A stretch of DNA of 64,000 nucleotides from Halomonas sp. PR-M31 (GCF_001039575.1 NZ_JIBT01000003.1:23424-87423), one strand, 5' to 3'; shown: positions 17,364 through 26,847, numbered from the stretch's first letter. Translations and numbers: made by a program. The notes: a model not told the origin generated them from the sequence alone.

Positions 17364-18370
17364 ATGCTGCGTCATCGAATGATTTCTCTTTCCGCCACCG
17401 TTCTGGGTGCCGGACTTCTGTGCATTTCTCTGAGCGCTCAAGCGCGAGAATATTCCGTTTCCACCGTGCTCTCCGCAGACTTCCCTTGGGGGCAGGCCGC
17501 AGAGAAATGGGCGGAACTGGTCGAGGAGCGTTCCGAGGGCGAGATCACCCTGCGCGTGTATCCCAATTCTCAGCTGGTCAACGGCGATCAGACCCGGGAA
17601 TTCTCGGCAATGCGCCAGGGGCTGATCGACATGGCCGTGGGCTCGACCATCAACTGGTCGCCCCAGGTACCGGAGCTCAATCTGTTCTCGCTGCCATTTC
17701 TGATGCCGGATACCGGCGCGGTGGATGCCATTACCGGGGGCGAAGCAGGGCAAATGGTGTTCGAGGCCATTGAATCCCGCGGCGTGATGCCTTTGGCCTG
17801 GGGCGAGAATGGCTTTCGCGAGATTTCCAATTCAAAACAGCCGATAAGCGCGCCAGAAGATCTTGAGGGTCTGAAGATTCGTGTGGTGGGTTCGCCCTTG
17901 TTCCAGGATACTTTCACCGCCCTGGGCGCCAACCCGACCCAGATGAGCTGGGCGGATGCCAAGCCGGCCCTGACCACCGGCGCGTGGACGGTCAGGAAAA
18001 CCCGCTGTCAGTGTTCGATGTGGCGCGTATCGATCAGGTGGGGCAAAAGTATCTGACCCTATGGCACTACATGAATGACCCCCTGATCTTTGCCGTCAAT
18101 CAACGCATCTGGCAGCAGCTACCCGAGGAAGATCAGCAGCTTCTGCGTCAGGCGGCCGTGGATGCCGGGCAATGGGAGATCGAGATGTCCCGGGAGCAGA
18201 AGAGTGAGCGTTTAGCGGCCATCAAGGAGCGTGGCGTCGAGGTCAGCCAACTCACCGAAGACCAGCGTCAAGCCTTCGTCGACATCACCCAGAGCGTCTA
18301 TGAAAAGTGGACGCCGCAGATCGGTGACGAGCTGGTAAAAACTGCCCGTAAGGCCGTCGACAACCGCTAA
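17364..18370 (+). pseudogene. dctP: TRAP substrate-binding protein DctP (one-base frameshift)
   Basis: The reading frame starts at MLRHRMISLSATVLGAG (signal peptide; AAGGAC upstream) and codes for a DctP-type receptor as far as WADAKPALTTGA. It then slips and stops at 18056. The C-terminal half continues in another frame from about 17984 to 18370 (DGQENPLSVFDVARI onward). Adding one G in GCG[G]TGG near 17983-17985 joins the parts into about 335 residues, the usual DctP length. DctP captures dicarboxylate or similar acids in the periplasm for the DctQM permease. The two halves are well conserved, so a sequencing deletion is more likely than true gene loss. Confidence 0.85.
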
Positions 18371-18400
18371 GCCTTCGATGATGCAAGCCTGCGAAAATAG

Positions 18401-18431
18401 TTGCCGACTCGATGTCAGGGTCGGCAATTTC
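18401..18431 (+). terminator. Attenuator hairpin between dctP and dctQ
   Basis: TTGCCGAC (18401-18408) pairs with GTCGGCAA (18420-18427) and is followed by TTTCTT. In this position it would let most transcripts end after the receptor gene, giving more DctP than permease. Confidence 0.6.
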
Positions 18432-18445
18432 TTGAGAGAGATAGG

Positions 18446-18924
18446 ATGAAAACCCCACCGGACGCTCGACTCGAGCGCATTCTGGCGACATTGGCGCTGG
18501 TCATTATCGCCGTGATCAGTCTGAGCAACGTGCTAGTGCGCTATGTGACCAACGCTTCTTTTGCCTTCACCGAGGAAATCTCGGTATTTCTGCTGGTGGT
18601 GCTGACCTTCGCGGGTGCGGCGGTGGCCCTGCGGCGCAATCGTCATGTGCGCATCAGCCTGCTGGAGCGTGCGCTGCCGGAGGGGCCGCGTCGGGCGTGA
18701 TTCTTTTTCAGGGGCTGGCCGGTGCCATGGTGCTGGGTCTGATTCTATGGTTCGGTGCTAAATTGACTCTGGAAGAGTACCAATGGCAGACCCAGTCTCC
18801 GGGGCTTGGGGTGCCCCAATGGTGGTATCTGGTCTGGCTGCCGATACTTGCGACCTTGCTGCTGTGGCGCCAGGTACAGCAGACTCTGGATCGCCTGCGC
18901 GGAACGCTCAACGATGAGTCCTGA
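18446..18924 (+). pseudogene. dctQ: TRAP small permease subunit DctQ (one-base frameshift)
   Basis: The first frame (from MKTPPDARLERI at 18446) gives two membrane helices and the family motif FAFTEEISVFLLVVLTFAGA. It ends at 18700 in LPEGPRRA. The other frame resumes at once (VILFQGLAGAMVLGLILW) and runs to 18924 with two more helices and the PGLGVPQWWYLVWLPI motif. One extra G in GCG[G]TGA near 18697 restores about 159 residues with four helices, the normal DctQ size. The stop overlaps the start of dctM by 11 bases. A sequencing deletion is the simplest explanation. Confidence 0.83.
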
Positions 18925-20209
18925 TCTATGGATGATCCTGAGCTTTCTGGCGCTGCTGATCGTCGGCGTGCCGGTGGCGCTGTCTTTAGGGTTAGCGGGA
19001 GCGATAGGCATCGTCACCGGCTTGTCCCCCATGATGCTGGCGACCCTGGGCACCAACACCTATAACAGCATCGCCAAGTATCCGCTGATCGCGATTCCAC
19101 TGTTCATTCTGACTGGCCTGATCTTTGAGCGGGCCGGGGTGGCAGCGCGGCTGGTGCGCTTCGCTCAGGCCCTTATTGGCCCGCGTCATGGGGGCTTGGC
19201 CCTGGTGGCAGTGCTGGTGTGCATGATCATGGGCGGCATGAGCGGTTCCGGGCCGGCGGATGCTGCCGCCGTTGCCATGGTGATGTTGCCCAGCATGACT
19301 CGCGCCGGTTATCCCAAGCCGTTTTCCGCCACGCTGATTGCGGCGTCTGCCTCCACGGCGATTCTCATTCCGCCTTCTGTGGCACTCATCTTGTATTCCA
19401 TCGTGGTTCCGGGCGTCGATCTGCGTGCTCTGTTCGCCGCGGGTCTGTTTCCGGGCATTCTTGCTGGGCTTTCGCTGCTGGTACCGGCCTTCTGGTTATC
19501 GCGCCGCCATGGTTGGGAAGCGCCGGCAGAGGTCGAGCGAGCGCCGCTAGGGGAAAGTTTTCGCCAGGCACTGCCGGCTCTATTCGCGCCGGTGATCATT
19601 CTGGGCGGACTGCGTAGCGGTCTATTCACGCCGACAGAAGCGGCGGTGGTGGCGGTGGCCTACGGGGTGCTGGTGGGCTTGTTCATTACCCGGGAGCTCG
19701 ACTGGCGTCATCTTTGGCAGCTGTTCGGTGAAGCGGCAACGATCTCCGGCGTAGTGATGCTGATCATTGCCTTGGCAGGTATTTTCGCCTGGGCAGGCAC
19801 CATGCTGGGCACTTTCCGGCACATGGCACATTGGCTGATTGCGCTGTCCGATAACGGCGCGGTACTGCTGCTGTTGATCATGCTGGCGGTGCTATTGGCG
19901 GGCATGCTGCTGGATGCCATTTCCATCTATCTGATCCTGATGCCGATTCTGGTGCCGGTGATGCAGCATTTTGAGTGGAATCCAGTATGGTTCGGCATTC
20001 TGCTGGCTATGAACATTGCCATCGGGCAGTTCACGCCGCCGGTGGCAGTCAATCTGATGGTGACTACCGAAGTAGCGAAGATTCGTCTCGAGCAGACCCT
20101 GGGCTGGGCGCTGATTTTCGTCGTCGCCATGGGCGGGGCGCTGCTGCTAGTCGCACTGTTTCCCGAGATCGCCCTGTGGCTGCCGCGAGTGCTGGGCTAT
20201 TCCGTTTAA
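18914..20209 (+). CDS. dctM: TRAP large permease subunit DctM
   Basis: A 431-residue permease with about 12 hydrophobic segments. The start MSPDLWMILSFLALL overlaps the end of dctQ, and the length matches the family. Typical DctM motifs are PLFILTGLIFERAGVAARLV, MIMGGMSGSGPADAAAVA and TFRHMAHWLIALSDNGAVLL, then the C-terminal INIAIGQFTPP-like segment (MNIAIGQFTPPVAVNLMV). It is the sodium-driven transport subunit for the DctP-bound acid. It converges on the HDAC-like gene 13 bases away. Confidence 0.94.
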   Translation: MSPDLWMILSFLALLIVGVPVALSLGLAGAIGIVTGLSPMMLATLGTNTYNSIAKYPLIAIPLFILTGLIFERAGVAARLVRFAQALIGPRHGGLALVAVLVCMIMGGMSGSGPADAAAVAMVMLPSMTRAGYPKPFSATLIAASASTAILIPPSVALILYSIVVPGVDLRALFAAGLFPGILAGLSLLVPAFWLSRRHGWEAPAEVERAPLGESFRQALPALFAPVIILGGLRSGLFTPTEAAVVAVAYGVLVGLFITRELDWRHLWQLFGEAATISGVVMLIIALAGIFAWAGTMLGTFRHMAHWLIALSDNGAVLLLLIMLAVLLAGMLLDAISIYLILMPILVPVMQHFEWNPVWFGILLAMNIAIGQFTPPVAVNLMVTTEVAKIRLEQTLGWALIFVVAMGGALLLVALFPEIALWLPRVLGYSV

Positions 20210-20222
20210 CCGGCGGCGTTCG

Positions 20223-21137
20223 TTAGCGCTGTTCAAGCCAGTATCGATAGGCGGCGCGATGCAGCTGTGCATGGCGATTTGCCAGGGCGACAAGATCCCG
20301 ATCGTAGCCGCCGCCAATCACGGCGGCAATCGGAGTGTCCGCCTCACGACAAAGACGAATGACATAGGCGTCCCGGCGCATCAAGCCTTCGTCGCTGAGG
20401 GCGAGATGACCGAGCCGGTCGTCGGCATGTACGTCCACCCCGGCGTCGTAAATCACAAGATCCGGTGCGATCTGATCGAGCAATTTAGATAAGTGAGCAT
20501 CGAGAATGGCTAAATAATCCTCATCTTTTGTACCTCGGGGTAACGGCACGTCGAGATCGCTTTGCTGTTTGCGTGCCGGGAAGTTCTCGGCCCCATGCAT
20601 TGAGAAGGTAAAGACCCGATCATCGTCACGAAAGATCAGTGCGGTGCCATCGCCTTGATGAACGTCCAAATCGACGATGAGTATGCGTTTCACCCAACGT
20701 CTGGCCAGGGCGTGAGCCGCTGCCACGGCAAGATCGTTGAGCAGGCAGTAGCCGCTGGCGGCATCCGCATGAGCGTGATGCGTGCCGCCGGCGGTATTGC
20801 AGGCAAGCCCATTTTCAAGTGCCGCTTCGACGGTAAGCAATGTTCCGCCAACTTCTAGCCGGGTGCGCTCCACCAGCTCCTCCGACCAGCGAAAGCCGCT
20901 GCGTCGCTGGGCGGCATCATCAAGCTTGCCGGTCAAAAATCTCTGCAGGTAATCGTGGGTATGCACGCGGCGTAGATCGCTTTCTGCGACGGGGGCAGGG
21001 ATCAGCCAATGCGACGCTTGTCCGGCACTCTCTTTTCTCAACTGCTCTTTTAACACACGAAATTTGGCCATGGGAAAGGGGTGATTGGTTGGTAGATCGA
21101 TGGTATAGCCGGGATGATGGATCAAGGGGAATGGCAT
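20223..21137 (-). CDS. Histone deacetylase family (acetoin utilisation-like) hydrolase
   Basis: A 304-residue HDAC-superfamily protein. It has the N-terminal HHPGYTIDLPTNHPFPM, the general-base pair in NTAGGTHHAHADAASGYC, the zinc-binding DLDVHQGDGT, and a second metal ligand in YDAGVDVHADDRLG. Bacterial members hydrolyse acetylated polyamines or proteins; the small bacterial type seen here is not closely tied to one substrate. It is a single gene, transcribed towards dctM. Confidence 0.9.
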   Translation of the reverse strand: MPFPLIHHPGYTIDLPTNHPFPMAKFRVLKEQLRKESAGQASHWLIPAPVAESDLRRVHTHDYLQRFLTGKLDDAAQRRSGFRWSEELVERTRLEVGGTLLTVEAALENGLACNTAGGTHHAHADAASGYCLLNDLAVAAAHALARRWVKRILIVDLDVHQGDGTALIFRDDDRVFTFSMHGAENFPARKQQSDLDVPLPRGTKDEDYLAILDAHLSKLLDQIAPDLVIYDAGVDVHADDRLGHLALSDEGLMRRDAYVIRLCREADTPIAAVIGGGYDRDLVALANRHAQLHRAAYRYWLEQR

Positions 21138-21572
21138 GGGATTTAACCAATCAGCTTTCTTGAAAGTACTAACTTGAAAGTGCTAGTACGGAACGAAACA
21201 AGAGGTCAGGGCAAGTTTAACGTACCGTAAACGCTAACCCTGAACTAACCTTTTGAAAGATTGCACTCATGGGAGGGTTGACGTATATAACGCAAGTTTA
21301 GCAATGTCTTTTGCACCACGCCGGTAGAATCGGTATGTTTACAAAGCGATACTCGATGCCGGATGAATGATCGACTCGCACGGGAATCAGGGTACGCAAG
21401 GTCGATAACAGTCAACGTCGATAGCGAAAAAGGATCGCCATGCAGGCTTCTCAGCGCAGGCTTTCAAGGCGACGGGGTATAGCAAGATCGACGAAGACGA
21501 ACAGGTGTCGGCGATTGCGAACAACGCATCAAACAGTGCTTTACAATAATGTAAATTCATGAGGTATCTTGC
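21138..21572. other. Intergenic region between HDAC-like gene and TAXI operon
   Basis: About 435 bases between divergent genes. Apart from the inverted repeat at 21540-21555 I see no convincing gene or RNA. A 40-codon plus-strand ORF (21440-21563) has a ribosome-binding-like AAGGA but a random-looking Arg-rich product. Confidence 0.4.
21540..21555. promoter_or_regulatory. Inverted repeat TTTACA-N4-TGTAAA before the TAXI receptor gene
   Basis: TTTACA (21540-21545) and TGTAAA (21550-21555) are perfect 6-base arms separated by ATAA, ending 17 bases before the ATG at 21573. The position over the expected transcript leader suggests an operator. The regulator is unknown. Confidence 0.4.
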
Positions 21573-22547
21573 ATGAAACGTCATTTCTTCTCTGCAGCAT
21601 TAGCTTCCGGTGCTCTACTCAGCGCAGCGGTGTTCTCTGCGCCAGCCATGGCTCAGGAGCAGAAGTTCATTACCATCGGCACCGGCGGACAAACTGGCGT
21701 CTACTACGTGGTAGGGCAGTCCGTTTGCCGCATGGTCAATCGTGTCAAGGATGCCAACATCAAATGTAATGCGCCTTCTACCGGGGGGTCGGTTGCTAAC
21801 GTCAACGGCCTGAAGTCCGGTGAACTGGACATGGGCGTCGTACAGTCGGATGTGGCTTATCGCGCCTTCAACGGTGAAGACAACTTCGATCAGGCGTTCG
21901 AAGAGTTACGGTCGGTTTTCGCCATGCACGGTGAGCCGCTGACGATTTTGGCCCGTGCCGATGCCGGTATCGAGTCGTTTGACGATCTCAAGGGCAAGCG
22001 CGTCAACGTCGGCAACCCGGGTTCCGGACAGCGTGCCACCATGGAAGTGCTGATGGATGCCAAAGGTTGGTCCATGGACGATTACTCGCTGGCATCGGAG
22101 CTGACCGCGGCTGAAATGGCGTCTGCTCTGGCGGATAACAACATTGACGCCATGGCCTATGTGGTAGGTCACCCCAATGGTTCGATTCAGGAAGCCACCA
22201 CCACGGTTGATTCCAATCTTGTCCCTATCAGCGGAAGCGAAGTCGACGAGCTGGTCGAGAAGTATCCGTACTATACCAAGTCGACCATTCCCGGCGGCTT
22301 GTACAAGGGTAACGATGAGGATACCGAAACCTTCGGTGTGGCCGCGACACTCCTCACGGACGCCAACACGGATGCGGACGTGGTCTATACCACCGTTAAG
22401 GCCGTCTTCGACAATTTCGATCGCTTCAAGCGTCTGCACCCCGCTTTCTCTACCCTCGAGCCGGAGCAGATGGTCAGCGAAGGGTTGACGGCGCCGCTAC
22501 ATGAAGGCGCTGAGCGTTACTATAAGGAGCGCGGCTGGATCGAGTGA
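21573..22547 (+). CDS. TAXI family TRAP solute receptor
   Basis: A 324-residue periplasmic receptor with a clear signal peptide (cleavage after APAMA, about residue 27). The TAXI family signature TIGTGGQTGVYYVVGQSVCR follows directly. Later landmarks are STGGSVANVNGLKSGELDMG, then VQSDVAY, and VGNPGSGQRATMEVLM. TAXI receptors work with fused TRAP permeases and bind acidic substrates such as glutamate or 2-oxoacids. The fused permease gene begins 150 bases downstream, after an attenuator-like hairpin. Confidence 0.93.
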   Translation: MKRHFFSAALASGALLSAAVFSAPAMAQEQKFITIGTGGQTGVYYVVGQSVCRMVNRVKDANIKCNAPSTGGSVANVNGLKSGELDMGVVQSDVAYRAFNGEDNFDQAFEELRSVFAMHGEPLTILARADAGIESFDDLKGKRVNVGNPGSGQRATMEVLMDAKGWSMDDYSLASELTAAEMASALADNNIDAMAYVVGHPNGSIQEATTTVDSNLVPISGSEVDELVEKYPYYTKSTIPGGLYKGNDEDTETFGVAATLLTDANTDADVVYTTVKAVFDNFDRFKRLHPAFSTLEPEQMVSEGLTAPLHEGAERYYKERGWIE

Positions 22548-22594
22548 TCGGGGTTGTGGCATCCATCATCTTGATTAGTCGTTGATACACAAGG

Positions 22595-22629
22595 GATGCG
22601 CGGGCGCCAATCGGCCTCGCGCATCTTTT
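22595..22629 (+). terminator. Attenuator hairpin between TAXI receptor and fused permease
   Basis: GATGCGCG (22595-22602) pairs with CGCGCATC (22618-22625), followed by TTTT. It probably lowers permease expression relative to the receptor, as at the DctPQM operon. Confidence 0.65.
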
Positions 22630-22697
22630 GGTCTGGGTTCGCTCCAGGAATGCCCTCGAAATGTTCTCGTGCTGCCATCGACAAGTAGGGAAGCAAT

Positions 22698-25283
22698 ATG
22701 GCCGAAGATAAACAGCAAACATCTTCATCGTCGAAGGACTTGGATGAACTGCTCTCAAGCGATACGGGAGCCCGCACGCTCAGTGGTATGCCCAACAAGC
22801 TGTTTCTGGGTCTTGCGACTGCCTGGTCACTATTTCAGCTATGGATAGCGTCACCAATCCCTTACATGGTGGGCTTTGGTGTCTTCAGCGCAACCGAAAC
22901 GCGTTCTATCCATTTGACCTTTGCACTATTTCTGGCCTACATGGCCTATCCCGCGCTCAAACGCTCGCCTCGGGACCGAGTGCCTCTTCTGGACTGGATA
23001 TTAGGCGCCGCCGCGGCGTTTGCTGCAGCCTATATCTATATTTTCTATGATCAGCTATCCCAGCGCCCTGGAGCGCCAATCCTGCAGGATGTCATCGTGG
23101 GGGTGATGGGGCTGATACTGCTGCTCGAGGGTACCCGGCGTGCGCTTGGCCCGCCCTTGATGATCGTGGCCCTGGTGTTTCTGGTCTATTCCCTTGCCGG
23201 CCCTTACATGCCTGCCATGCTGGCCCACCAAGGGGTGAGTCTGTATGGCCTGGTCAATCATCAGTGGCTGACGACCCAAGGGGTCTTCGGTATCGCCCTG
23301 GGGGTATCGACCAGCTTCGTCTTTCTGTTCGTGCTGTTTGGCGCCTTGCTGGAAAAGGCTGGCGCAGGTAATTACTTCATCAAGGTGGCATTTTCTCTGC
23401 TGGGTCACTATCGCGGCGGACCAGCCAAGGCAGCGGTAGTGGCTTCGGGCATGACCGGGTTGATCTCGGGTTCCTCCATTGCCAATACGGTGACCACCGG
23501 CACCTTCACCATTCCCATGATGAAGCGCGTGGGGTTTTCCGCCGAGAAGGCCGGCGCGGTTGAGGTGGCCTCTTCCGTCAACGGCCAGATCATGCCGCCG
23601 GTCATGGGGGCTGCCGCTTTTTTGATGGTGGAATATGTCGGGATTTCCTACGTTGAAGTCATCAAGCATGCTTTTTTGCCGGCGCTGATCTCCTATATCG
23701 CCCTGGTTTATATCGTCCATCTCGAAGCGCTCAAGGCAGGGATGAAGGGGCTTGAAAGCAGTAACCCACCCAAGCCCTTGTTGCGTAAGGCGATCGGCTT
23801 TTTGACCGGTCTGCTGCTGCTAATGGCCTTGTCCTTTGCCGTCTATTACGGCCTGGGCTGGCTAAAACCTATTCTGGGGGATTCAACGCCTTGGGTAGTG
23901 TCCGTGGTTCTGACTATCGTCTATGTACTGCTGCTGAAACTGGGAGCGCAGTATCCTGAGCTTCAGGTAGACAACCCCAACGATGACATTACCGAGTTAC
24001 CCCAGACCAAGCCCACGGTCATGGTCGGGTTGCACTACATCCTGCCTGTCATCGTGCTGGTGTGGTGTCTGATGGTGGAGCGGCTATCCCCAGGGCTTTC
24101 TGCCTTCTGGGCCACCATGTTGATGATTTTCATCATGATCACCCAGCGCCCCATCACTGCGCTTTTTCGCGGTCAAAGCGACATGGCGTCAGATATCAAG
24201 CGTGGCTTTATCGAACTGTGGGATGGATTGATTGCCGGCGCGCGCAACATGATCGGCATCGGGATTGCCACTGCGGCGGCGGGTATCATCGTCGGGGCAG
24301 TCTCTCAAACGGGTGTGGGTCTGGTATTGGCGGATCTAGTCGAAACCCTGTCCATGGGCAATCTGCTGTTGATCCTGTTGCTCACCGCCGTGCTCAGCTT
24401 GATTCTCGGCATGGGATTGCCGACTACCGCCAATTACATCGTGGTGTCGGCGCTGCTTGCGCCAGTCGTGGTCTCCCTCGGTCAGCAGAACGGCCTGATC
24501 GTGCCGCTGATCGCCGTGCATCTGTTCGTGTTCTATTTCGGCATCATGGCGGATGTCACGCCGCCAGTAGGGCTTGCATCCTTTGCGGCCGCGGCGATCT
24601 CGGGAGGGGATCCGATTCGAACCGGCTTCCAGGCGTTTTACTATAGCCTGCGCACCGCGGCACTCCCGTTCCTGTTCATCTTCAACACCGAGCTGCTGCT
24701 GATCGACGTGAGCCCTTTACAGGGCGTGGTGATATTCATTGTTGCGACTTTTGCGATGCTGGTCTTCGCTGCAGCGACCCAGGGCTACATGCTGACGCGC
24801 AATCGCTGGTATGAAAGCCTGTTGTTGTTGCTGGTGGCCTTCACGCTGTTCCGGCCCGGTTTCTGGATGGACATGATTCATGATCCTTACCGCGACATAC
24901 CGCCGAGCCAGTTCGAGCAGGCCCTGGGCGATGTGGACAAGAACAGCAACCTGCGCGTGCGTATCGATGGTCTCGATGCCTATGGCAATCCCACCAGCTT
25001 CGTGGTGCTGGTACCGGTACCCGACGGTGATACAGGGGCCAAACGTATGGAAAACCTCGGACTTGAGCTGATGCAGGAGGACGATCGTACGCTGGTGGAC
25101 ATGACCACGTTCGGCAGTCAAGCCGAGGAGCTGGGCTTTGAATTCGATCAGGAGATCGTATCGGTCAGAGCGCCGGTGGAGCGCTGGGACAAGGAGTGGA
25201 TGTGGATTCCGGGACTTGCGGTATTTGCTCTAGTCGTACTGCTGCAGCGACGTCGTCGTCGTACACAGAAGGCAACCGCCTGA
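22698..25283 (+). CDS. Fused TRAP permease (DctQ-DctM type, TAXI-associated)
   Basis: An 861-residue polytopic membrane protein. The N-terminal part (to about residue 180) corresponds to the small-subunit-like helices, and the DctM-like domain follows. Visible motifs are VAFSLLGHYRGGPAKAAVVA, GLISGSSIANTVTTGTFTIP and GQIMPPVMGAAAFLMVEYVG. Near the C-terminus are LGMGLPTTANYIVVSALLAP and FGIMADVTPPVGLASFAAAA. After the last core helices a periplasmic-looking segment of about 130 residues and a terminal helix (IPGLAVFALVVLLQRRRRR) follow. It imports the acid bound by the TAXI receptor. The usp gene is 15 bases downstream. Confidence 0.93.
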   Translation: MAEDKQQTSSSSKDLDELLSSDTGARTLSGMPNKLFLGLATAWSLFQLWIASPIPYMVGFGVFSATETRSIHLTFALFLAYMAYPALKRSPRDRVPLLDWILGAAAAFAAAYIYIFYDQLSQRPGAPILQDVIVGVMGLILLLEGTRRALGPPLMIVALVFLVYSLAGPYMPAMLAHQGVSLYGLVNHQWLTTQGVFGIALGVSTSFVFLFVLFGALLEKAGAGNYFIKVAFSLLGHYRGGPAKAAVVASGMTGLISGSSIANTVTTGTFTIPMMKRVGFSAEKAGAVEVASSVNGQIMPPVMGAAAFLMVEYVGISYVEVIKHAFLPALISYIALVYIVHLEALKAGMKGLESSNPPKPLLRKAIGFLTGLLLLMALSFAVYYGLGWLKPILGDSTPWVVSVVLTIVYVLLLKLGAQYPELQVDNPNDDITELPQTKPTVMVGLHYILPVIVLVWCLMVERLSPGLSAFWATMLMIFIMITQRPITALFRGQSDMASDIKRGFIELWDGLIAGARNMIGIGIATAAAGIIVGAVSQTGVGLVLADLVETLSMGNLLLILLLTAVLSLILGMGLPTTANYIVVSALLAPVVVSLGQQNGLIVPLIAVHLFVFYFGIMADVTPPVGLASFAAAAISGGDPIRTGFQAFYYSLRTAALPFLFIFNTELLLIDVSPLQGVVIFIVATFAMLVFAAATQGYMLTRNRWYESLLLLLVAFTLFRPGFWMDMIHDPYRDIPPSQFEQALGDVDKNSNLRVRIDGLDAYGNPTSFVVLVPVPDGDTGAKRMENLGLELMQEDDRTLVDMTTFGSQAEELGFEFDQEIVSVRAPVERWDKEWMWIPGLAVFALVVLLQRRRRRTQKATA

Positions 25284-25298
25284 TAGGAGGAAACGACC

Positions 25299-25727
25299 AT
25301 GCATAAGAAGATCGTATTGCCCATTGATCTCGACGCCGCTGAATCCTGGAAGAGAGCCTTGCCGGAAGCGTTGGCACTGTGCAAGGCGTTCGGCGCCGAA
25401 CTCTTCGTCGTTACCGTTTTGCCGGATTATCGCATGCCGTTGGTGGGAAGTTATTTCCCTGCGGATTTTCAGACGAAGGCACATAAGTTGCTGTCTGACA
25501 CCCAGCAGACGTTCGTGGAAAAGCATGTTCCGGCTGAGATCAAGACTCACTGCATGATCGTCGATGGTTCTCCCTATGAGGGCATCATCAAATCGGTCAA
25601 GGCAGTAGGCGCCGATCTGGTCGTCATGGCGTCCCATAACAAGCGCCGCTTGGCGGATTATCTGTTAGGCCCCAACGCCGAGCACGTCATGCGCCACGCA
25701 GGCGTATCGGTGCTGATCGTTCGCTAG
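25299..25727 (+). CDS. Universal stress protein (UspA family) of the TAXI-TRAP operon
   Basis: A 142-residue UspA-type protein: MHKKIVLPIDLDAAESWKRA at the N-terminus, a central VDGSPYEGIIKSVKAVGADL, and a C-terminal LLGPNAEHVMRHAGVSVLIV. The usual ATP-loop G-x2-G-x9-G is only partly kept (MASHNKRRLADYLLGP), so nucleotide binding is uncertain. AGGAGG precedes the start and the gene follows the permease closely. In Halomonas elongata the UspA-type TeaD regulates the TeaABC TRAP transporter; a similar role here is inference. Confidence 0.9.
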   Translation: MHKKIVLPIDLDAAESWKRALPEALALCKAFGAELFVVTVLPDYRMPLVGSYFPADFQTKAHKLLSDTQQTFVEKHVPAEIKTHCMIVDGSPYEGIIKSVKAVGADLVVMASHNKRRLADYLLGPNAEHVMRHAGVSVLIVR

Positions 25728-25747
25728 AGTGTCACGACGCTAATGAT

Positions 25748-25779
25748 GCCCGGCAGTTTTGAGCTGTCGGGCGTTTTTT
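25748..25779 (+). terminator. Terminator of the TAXI-TRAP-usp operon
   Basis: GCCCGGCAG (25748-25756) pairs with CTGTCGGGC (25764-25772), including one G-T pair, followed by GTTTTTT. Confidence 0.88.
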
Positions 25780-26021
25780 GTGCCTTGCCACGAGCCATTC
25801 GTTGAAAGTGCGAAGTCCTCAAGGCATTCATGCAGCGATCCGCAAGGTCGACTATAGTGAAAATAGGCATGCTGGCGACCGGCGTATCCCATTGCTCCAA
25901 CACGCTCCTGATACCCTTTGATATGCCGCTCCCATCGTCCTGAACAAGCCATCCGCATGTGGAGGATCGTATCCAGACGGATGAGTCCGGCAATAAGCAG
26001 TCAGTGTTAAGGGGTAGCGCT

Positions 26022-26825
26022 ATGATGGTGGATACCAAGAAGAACACGCCAGCCACGCAAGCCAGCACGCAGTTGATCATTAATCACATTGATATTGACA
26101 GGCCAAGACAATGGCTGATTGCAGGAATCAACGACTTTCGTCAGGCCATGACGGTCAGTTTGTCCTACGGGTTGTTTTGGGTCGGTATCAGTCTGGCAGT
26201 CACATTCGGAGCTTACAGACTGGGTTTATGGCACTGGCTGTTGCCCTTGATAGCAGGCTTCATGTTTCTTGGCCCATTGGTAGCAGTGGGATCCTATGGA
26301 ATCAGTCGCCGCCTCAGCAATGGACGCACTCCCACCTTCGCCGATGCCTTTGGGGCATGGACCTCTCATACCGGGCAACTGGCCATGATGGGGTTGATGA
26401 TGATGATTTTCTTCATCATCTGGATTCGGGTGGCGACACTGCTGTTTGCGCTGTTCTTCGGTCTCAATGTGCCGAGCCCGATCGACTTATATTCCGCCTT
26501 GTTCACGACGCCTGAAGGTTTAGGGATGTTGCTGGTAGGCACTGCATTCGGTGGTGTGCTGGCCTTTGGTGCTTTTTCCATCAGCGTGGTCGCCATCCCG
26601 ACCCTGATGGATCGTGATCTCACCTTCATGGAAGGTATCGAAGCCAGCGTCAAGAGCGTGGCTCGCAATTTTCGTCCCATGCTGCTATGGGCCGCGATAC
26701 TGACCGGCTGCACCATCATTGGCGTGGCAACGTTTTATATCGGGCTTGCAGTGATTCTGCCGGTGTTGGGTCATGCAAGCTGGCATGCCTATGAAGATCT
26801 GGTGGGGGTGGAAAACAAGATGTAA
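26022..26825 (+). CDS. DUF2189 family membrane protein
   Basis: A 267-residue protein with six hydrophobic segments. The start MMVDTKKNTP at 26022 is chosen because AAGGGG lies before it; an upstream ATG would add 21 residues with no such signal. The family pattern is seen in WLIAGINDFRQAMTVSLSYG, FMFLGPLVAVGSYGISRRL and FSISVVAIPTLMDRDL. DUF2189 is a membrane family of unknown function found mainly in proteobacteria. It has its own terminator and stands alone. Confidence 0.82.
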   Translation: MMVDTKKNTPATQASTQLIINHIDIDRPRQWLIAGINDFRQAMTVSLSYGLFWVGISLAVTFGAYRLGLWHWLLPLIAGFMFLGPLVAVGSYGISRRLSNGRTPTFADAFGAWTSHTGQLAMMGLMMMIFFIIWIRVATLLFALFFGLNVPSPIDLYSALFTTPEGLGMLLVGTAFGGVLAFGAFSISVVAIPTLMDRDLTFMEGIEASVKSVARNFRPMLLWAAILTGCTIIGVATFYIGLAVILPVLGHASWHAYEDLVGVENKM

Positions 26826-26847
26826 AAGCTATCACTTTTCTTCCTGT

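Noticed and set aside
17364..18924. Programmed ribosomal frameshifting as the explanation for broken dctP and dctQ
   Set aside because: No slippery heptamer followed by a structure is seen at the sites, and the same kind of one-base loss occurs in five other unrelated genes.
21440..21563. 40-codon + strand ORF upstream of the TAXI receptor, with AAGGA before its ATG
   Set aside because: The product is a random-looking Arg/Thr-rich peptide, and it overlaps the inverted repeat and the leader of the next gene. A leader peptide cannot be excluded.
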